Shown here: positions 61,849 through 64,000 of the stretch, piece by piece
Layout: every line of letters begins with the position of its first letter
How positions within the stretch are numbered: position 1 is the first letter of the stretch
From: Streptomyces griseoflavus
GTDB taxonomy: Bacteria > Actinomycetota > Actinomycetes > Streptomycetales > Streptomycetaceae
Direction: 5' to 3'
DNA length: 64,000 nucleotides
Assembly (NCBI RefSeq): GCF_014649995.1
Contig: NZ_BMUC01000003.1
Span: forward strand, 310,001 to 374,000
Notes under the pieces: generated by a model
What the model was told of the DNA's origin: nothing
Database searches by the model: none
The model's input: only the letters and a program-made list of their open reading frames with translations
Program-made: the position numbers and the translations under genes

Positions 61849-63291
61849 GTGACTGCTGCGCCCGCCAAGCCCCGTATCCCGAACGTCCTCGCCGGACGCT
61901 ACGCCTCCGCCGAGCTCGCCACGCTCTGGTCCCCCGAGCAGAAGGTGAGACTGGAGCGGCAGCTCTGGCTCGCCGTGCTGCGGGCCCAGAAGGACCTCGG
62001 GATCGAGGTGCCCGACGCGGCGATCGCCGACTACGAGCGTGTCCTCGACCAGGTCGACCTGGCCTCGATCGCGGAGCGCGAGAAGGTCACCCGCCACGAC
62101 GTGAAGGCGCGGATCGAGGAGTTCAACGACCTCGCCGGGCACGAGCACGTGCACAAGGGCATGACCTCCCGCGACCTCACCGAGAACGTCGAGCAGTTGC
62201 AGGTCCGGCTCTCCCTGGAGCTGATCCGCGACCGCTCCGTGGCGGTGCTGGCCCGCCTGGCCAGGCTGGCCGCCGAGTACGGCGAGCTGGTCATGGCCGG
62301 ACGCTCGCACAACGTGGCCGCGCAGGCCACCACCCTCGGCAAGCGGTTCGCGACCGCCGCCGACGAGCTGCTCGTCGCGTACGGCCGGGTGGAGGAACTG
62401 CTGGGCCGCTACCCGCTGCGCGGCATCAAGGGCCCGGTGGGCACGGCGCAGGACATGCTGGACCTGCTCGGCGGGGACGCGGGCAAGCTCGCCGAGCTGG
62501 AGCAGCGGATCGCGGGGCACCTGGGCTTCTCCCAGGCGTTCACGAGCGTCGGCCAGGTCTACCCGCGCTCCCTGGACTACGAGGTCGTCACCGCGCTGGT
62601 GCAGCTCGCCGCCGCGCCGTCGTCGCTGGCCAGGACGATCCGGCTGATGGCCGGGCACGAACTGGTCACCGAGGGCTTCAAGCCGGGCCAGGTCGGCTCG
62701 TCCGCCATGCCGCACAAGATGAACACCCGCTCCTGCGAGCGCGTCAACGGGCTGATGGTCATCCTGCGCGGCTACGCCTCGATGACCGGCGAGCTGGCCG
62801 GTGACCAGTGGAACGAGGGCGACGTGTCCTGCTCGGTGGTGCGCCGGGTCGCGCTGCCGGACGCGTTCTTCGCGCTCGACGGGCTGCTGGAGACGTTCCT
62901 GACCGTGCTCGACGAGTTCGGCGCCTTCCCCGCGGTCGTCGCCCGGGAGCTGGACCGCTACCTGCCGTTCCTCGCCACCACCAAGGTGCTGATGGGCGCG
63001 GTACGGGCAGGCGTGGGGCGCGAGGTCGCGCACGAGGCGATCAAGGAGAACGCGGTCGCCACGGCCCTCGCCATGCGGGAGCGGGGCGCCGAGCGCAACG
63101 ACCTGCTCGACAAGCTCGCCGCCGACGAGCGGCTGCCGCTCGACCGGGACGAGCTGGGGGCCCTGATGGCGGACAGGCTCTCCTTCACGGGCGCGGCGAG
63201 CGACCAGGTGGGCGTCGTCGTGGGCCGTGTCGACGAGATCGTGAAGCAGCGGCCCGAGGCCGCCGGTTACACCCCCGGGGCGATCCTCTGA
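61849..63291 (+). CDS. purB: Adenylosuccinate lyase
   Basis: 480 residues, the fumarase/aspartase superfamily: signature SSAMPHKMN (about 284-292), catalytic-region HKGMTSRDLTENVEQLQ, and GRSHNVAAQATTLGKRFA. It acts twice in purine synthesis, releasing fumarate from SAICAR and from adenylosuccinate. GTG at 61849 is used; a GTG six bases earlier is possible. Its stop overlaps the next gene. Confidence 0.96.
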   Translation: MTAAPAKPRIPNVLAGRYASAELATLWSPEQKVRLERQLWLAVLRAQKDLGIEVPDAAIADYERVLDQVDLASIAEREKVTRHDVKARIEEFNDLAGHEHVHKGMTSRDLTENVEQLQVRLSLELIRDRSVAVLARLARLAAEYGELVMAGRSHNVAAQATTLGKRFATAADELLVAYGRVEELLGRYPLRGIKGPVGTAQDMLDLLGGDAGKLAELEQRIAGHLGFSQAFTSVGQVYPRSLDYEVVTALVQLAAAPSSLARTIRLMAGHELVTEGFKPGQVGSSAMPHKMNTRSCERVNGLMVILRGYASMTGELAGDQWNEGDVSCSVVRRVALPDAFFALDGLLETFLTVLDEFGAFPAVVARELDRYLPFLATTKVLMGAVRAGVGREVAHEAIKENAVATALAMRERGAERNDLLDKLAADERLPLDRDELGALMADRLSFTGAASDQVGVVVGRVDEIVKQRPEAAGYTPGAIL

Positions 63292-63836
63292 GGCGCTTCA
63301 CCCAGGAGGAACTGCAGGCCGCCCGCGACCGCCTCGTACCGGACGTGGCCGCGGACGGCCTGCGCGTGCTGTTCTGCGGGATCAACCCGGGTCTGATGAC
63401 GGCCGCGACCGGCCACCACTTCGCCCGCCCGGGCAACCGCTTCTGGCCGGCCCTGCACCGCTCCGGTTTCACCCCGGAACTGCTGCCGCCGTCGCAGCAG
63501 GAGAAGCTGCTGTCGTACGGGCTGGGCATCACCAATGTGGTGGCGCGGGCCACCGCGCGAGCGGACGAGCTCAGCGCCGAGGAGTACCGGGAGGGCGGGC
63601 GGCTGCTCGCCGCGAAGGTGGCCCGGCTGCGTCCGGGGTGGCTGGCCGTGCTCGGTGTCACCGCCTACCGCGCGGCGTTCGACGACAGGAAGGCGCGGGT
63701 GGGGCCGCAGGCGCGGACCATCGGCGGGACGCGTGTGTGGGTGCTGCCCAATCCGAGCGGGCTGAACGCGCACTGGACGCCGGCCACGCTCGCGGAGGAG
63801 TTCGGCCGGCTGCGGGAGGCCGCGGCGGACCGGTGA
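63288..63836 (+). CDS. mug: Mismatch-specific uracil-DNA glycosylase
   Basis: Up to 182 residues: RVLFCGINPGLMTAATGHHF is the uracil-glycosylase motif with the catalytic Asn, GITNVVARAT follows, and NPSGLNAHW closes the fold. It removes U or T opposite G. No ATG/GTG/TTG lies at the conserved start RRFTQEEL; the frame there starts at CTG (63288) overlapping the purB stop. A GTG at 63345 would match the E. coli protein start but would drop 19 residues that I recall as conserved in Streptomyces. Confidence 0.82.
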   Translation: MRRFTQEELQAARDRLVPDVAADGLRVLFCGINPGLMTAATGHHFARPGNRFWPALHRSGFTPELLPPSQQEKLLSYGLGITNVVARATARADELSAEEYREGGRLLAAKVARLRPGWLAVLGVTAYRAAFDDRKARVGPQARTIGGTRVWVLPNPSGLNAHWTPATLAEEFGRLREAAADR

Positions 63837-63845
63837 GGCCGGCCG

Positions 63846-64000
63846 TCAGGGCGGGGCCGTGTCCGTCACCACCGCCAGCAGCCGGATCCCGTCGTACGGG
63901 TCCCGGTCGGCGACCGCCACCGCGACCCAGCGCGCGGTGCCCGGGACCTCCCACAGCCATGCCATGTCCGCGCGGGCGCAGAGTCCGGCCCACGGCTCGG
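63846..64000 (-). CDS. C-terminal end of an unknown protein (cut by window edge)
   Basis: The last 50 codons of a gene that continues past the window: ARADMAWLWEVPGTARWVAV, then VADRDPYDGIRLLAVVTDT and stop at 63846. Codon third positions are nearly all G or C, which supports real coding. I do not recognise the family. Confidence 0.6.
   Translation of the reverse strand, partial: EPWAGLCARADMAWLWEVPGTARWVAVAVADRDPYDGIRLLAVVTDTAPP

Overview
The window is a stretch of chromosome from a high-GC actinomycete, almost certainly a Streptomyces. The evidence is the very high GC content with nearly all codon third positions G or C, frequent GTG/TTG starts, GGAGG-type ribosome sites, and typical gene families: a DUF397/XRE-DUF5753/HATPase trio, MurT/GatD, actinobacterial SpoIIE-type phosphatase, ROK repressor next to xylAB, and a c-di-AMP riboswitch before an NlpC/P60 hydrolase. 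As I remember it, the order from xylA to purB resembles the Streptomyces coelicolor chromosome, but I could not check this. I see no rRNA, tRNA, insertion sequence, prophage or CRISPR array.

Layout. 1-6.7 kb: a secreted tannase-like esterase, a small membrane protein, a SNF2 helicase translationally coupled to a SWIM zinc-finger protein, and a proline-repeat membrane protein. 6.7-11 kb: xylose catabolism (xylA divergent from xylB, then a ROK repressor), with an array of overlapping hairpins behind xylA. 11-13 kb: DUF4180, DUF5519 and small membrane proteins and a Tat-exported phosphodiesterase. 13.3-18.2 kb: a coupled quinone oxidoreductase/acyl-CoA dehydrogenase operon, then an XRE-cupin regulator divergent from a flavoprotein. 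18.3-24.1 kb: ATP-dependent DNA ligase plus Nudix, aldehyde dehydrogenase, a DUF6213 protein, and an acyl-CoA dehydrogenase divergent from a TetR regulator. 24.1-29.2 kb: peptide deformylase, murT-gatD (lipid II amidation), phosphofructokinase, CtaG-type copper/oxidase assembly protein.

29.4-42.3 kb is signalling and metabolism: a transmembrane Ser/Thr kinase with a small membrane protein; a LytTR regulator/small membrane protein/solute:sodium symporter/LytS kinase operon; an Lrp/AsnC regulator next to a guanidine-modifying hydrolase and ornithine aminotransferase (arginine breakdown); a PAS-GAF-PP2C-HATPase phosphatase; an RpiB-like isomerase; and a PlsC acyltransferase. 42.3-48.5 kb holds ureABCFGD, an orphan Phd/YefM antitoxin, and a ClpP homologue that has lost its catalytic Ser and His, followed by a gene I do not recognise. 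48.7-51.4 kb has the riboswitch-controlled NlpC/P60 hydrolase and the HATPase/XRE/DUF397 trio. 51.4-55.9 kb is biotin synthesis (bioF divergent from bioBAD). 56-64 kb holds a methyltransferase, an ABC ATPase without a permease, an acetyltransferase, a coupled CNNM/CorC pair, an SGNH hydrolase, purB, a mismatch uracil-DNA glycosylase, and the end of an unknown gene.

The most unusual items are the catalytically dead ClpP operon beside an orphan antitoxin, the arginine operon with a clear AsnC-type operator and an Asn in the active-site position where deiminases carry Asp, and the hairpin array behind xylA. Several operators and terminators are visible as near-perfect inverted repeats.
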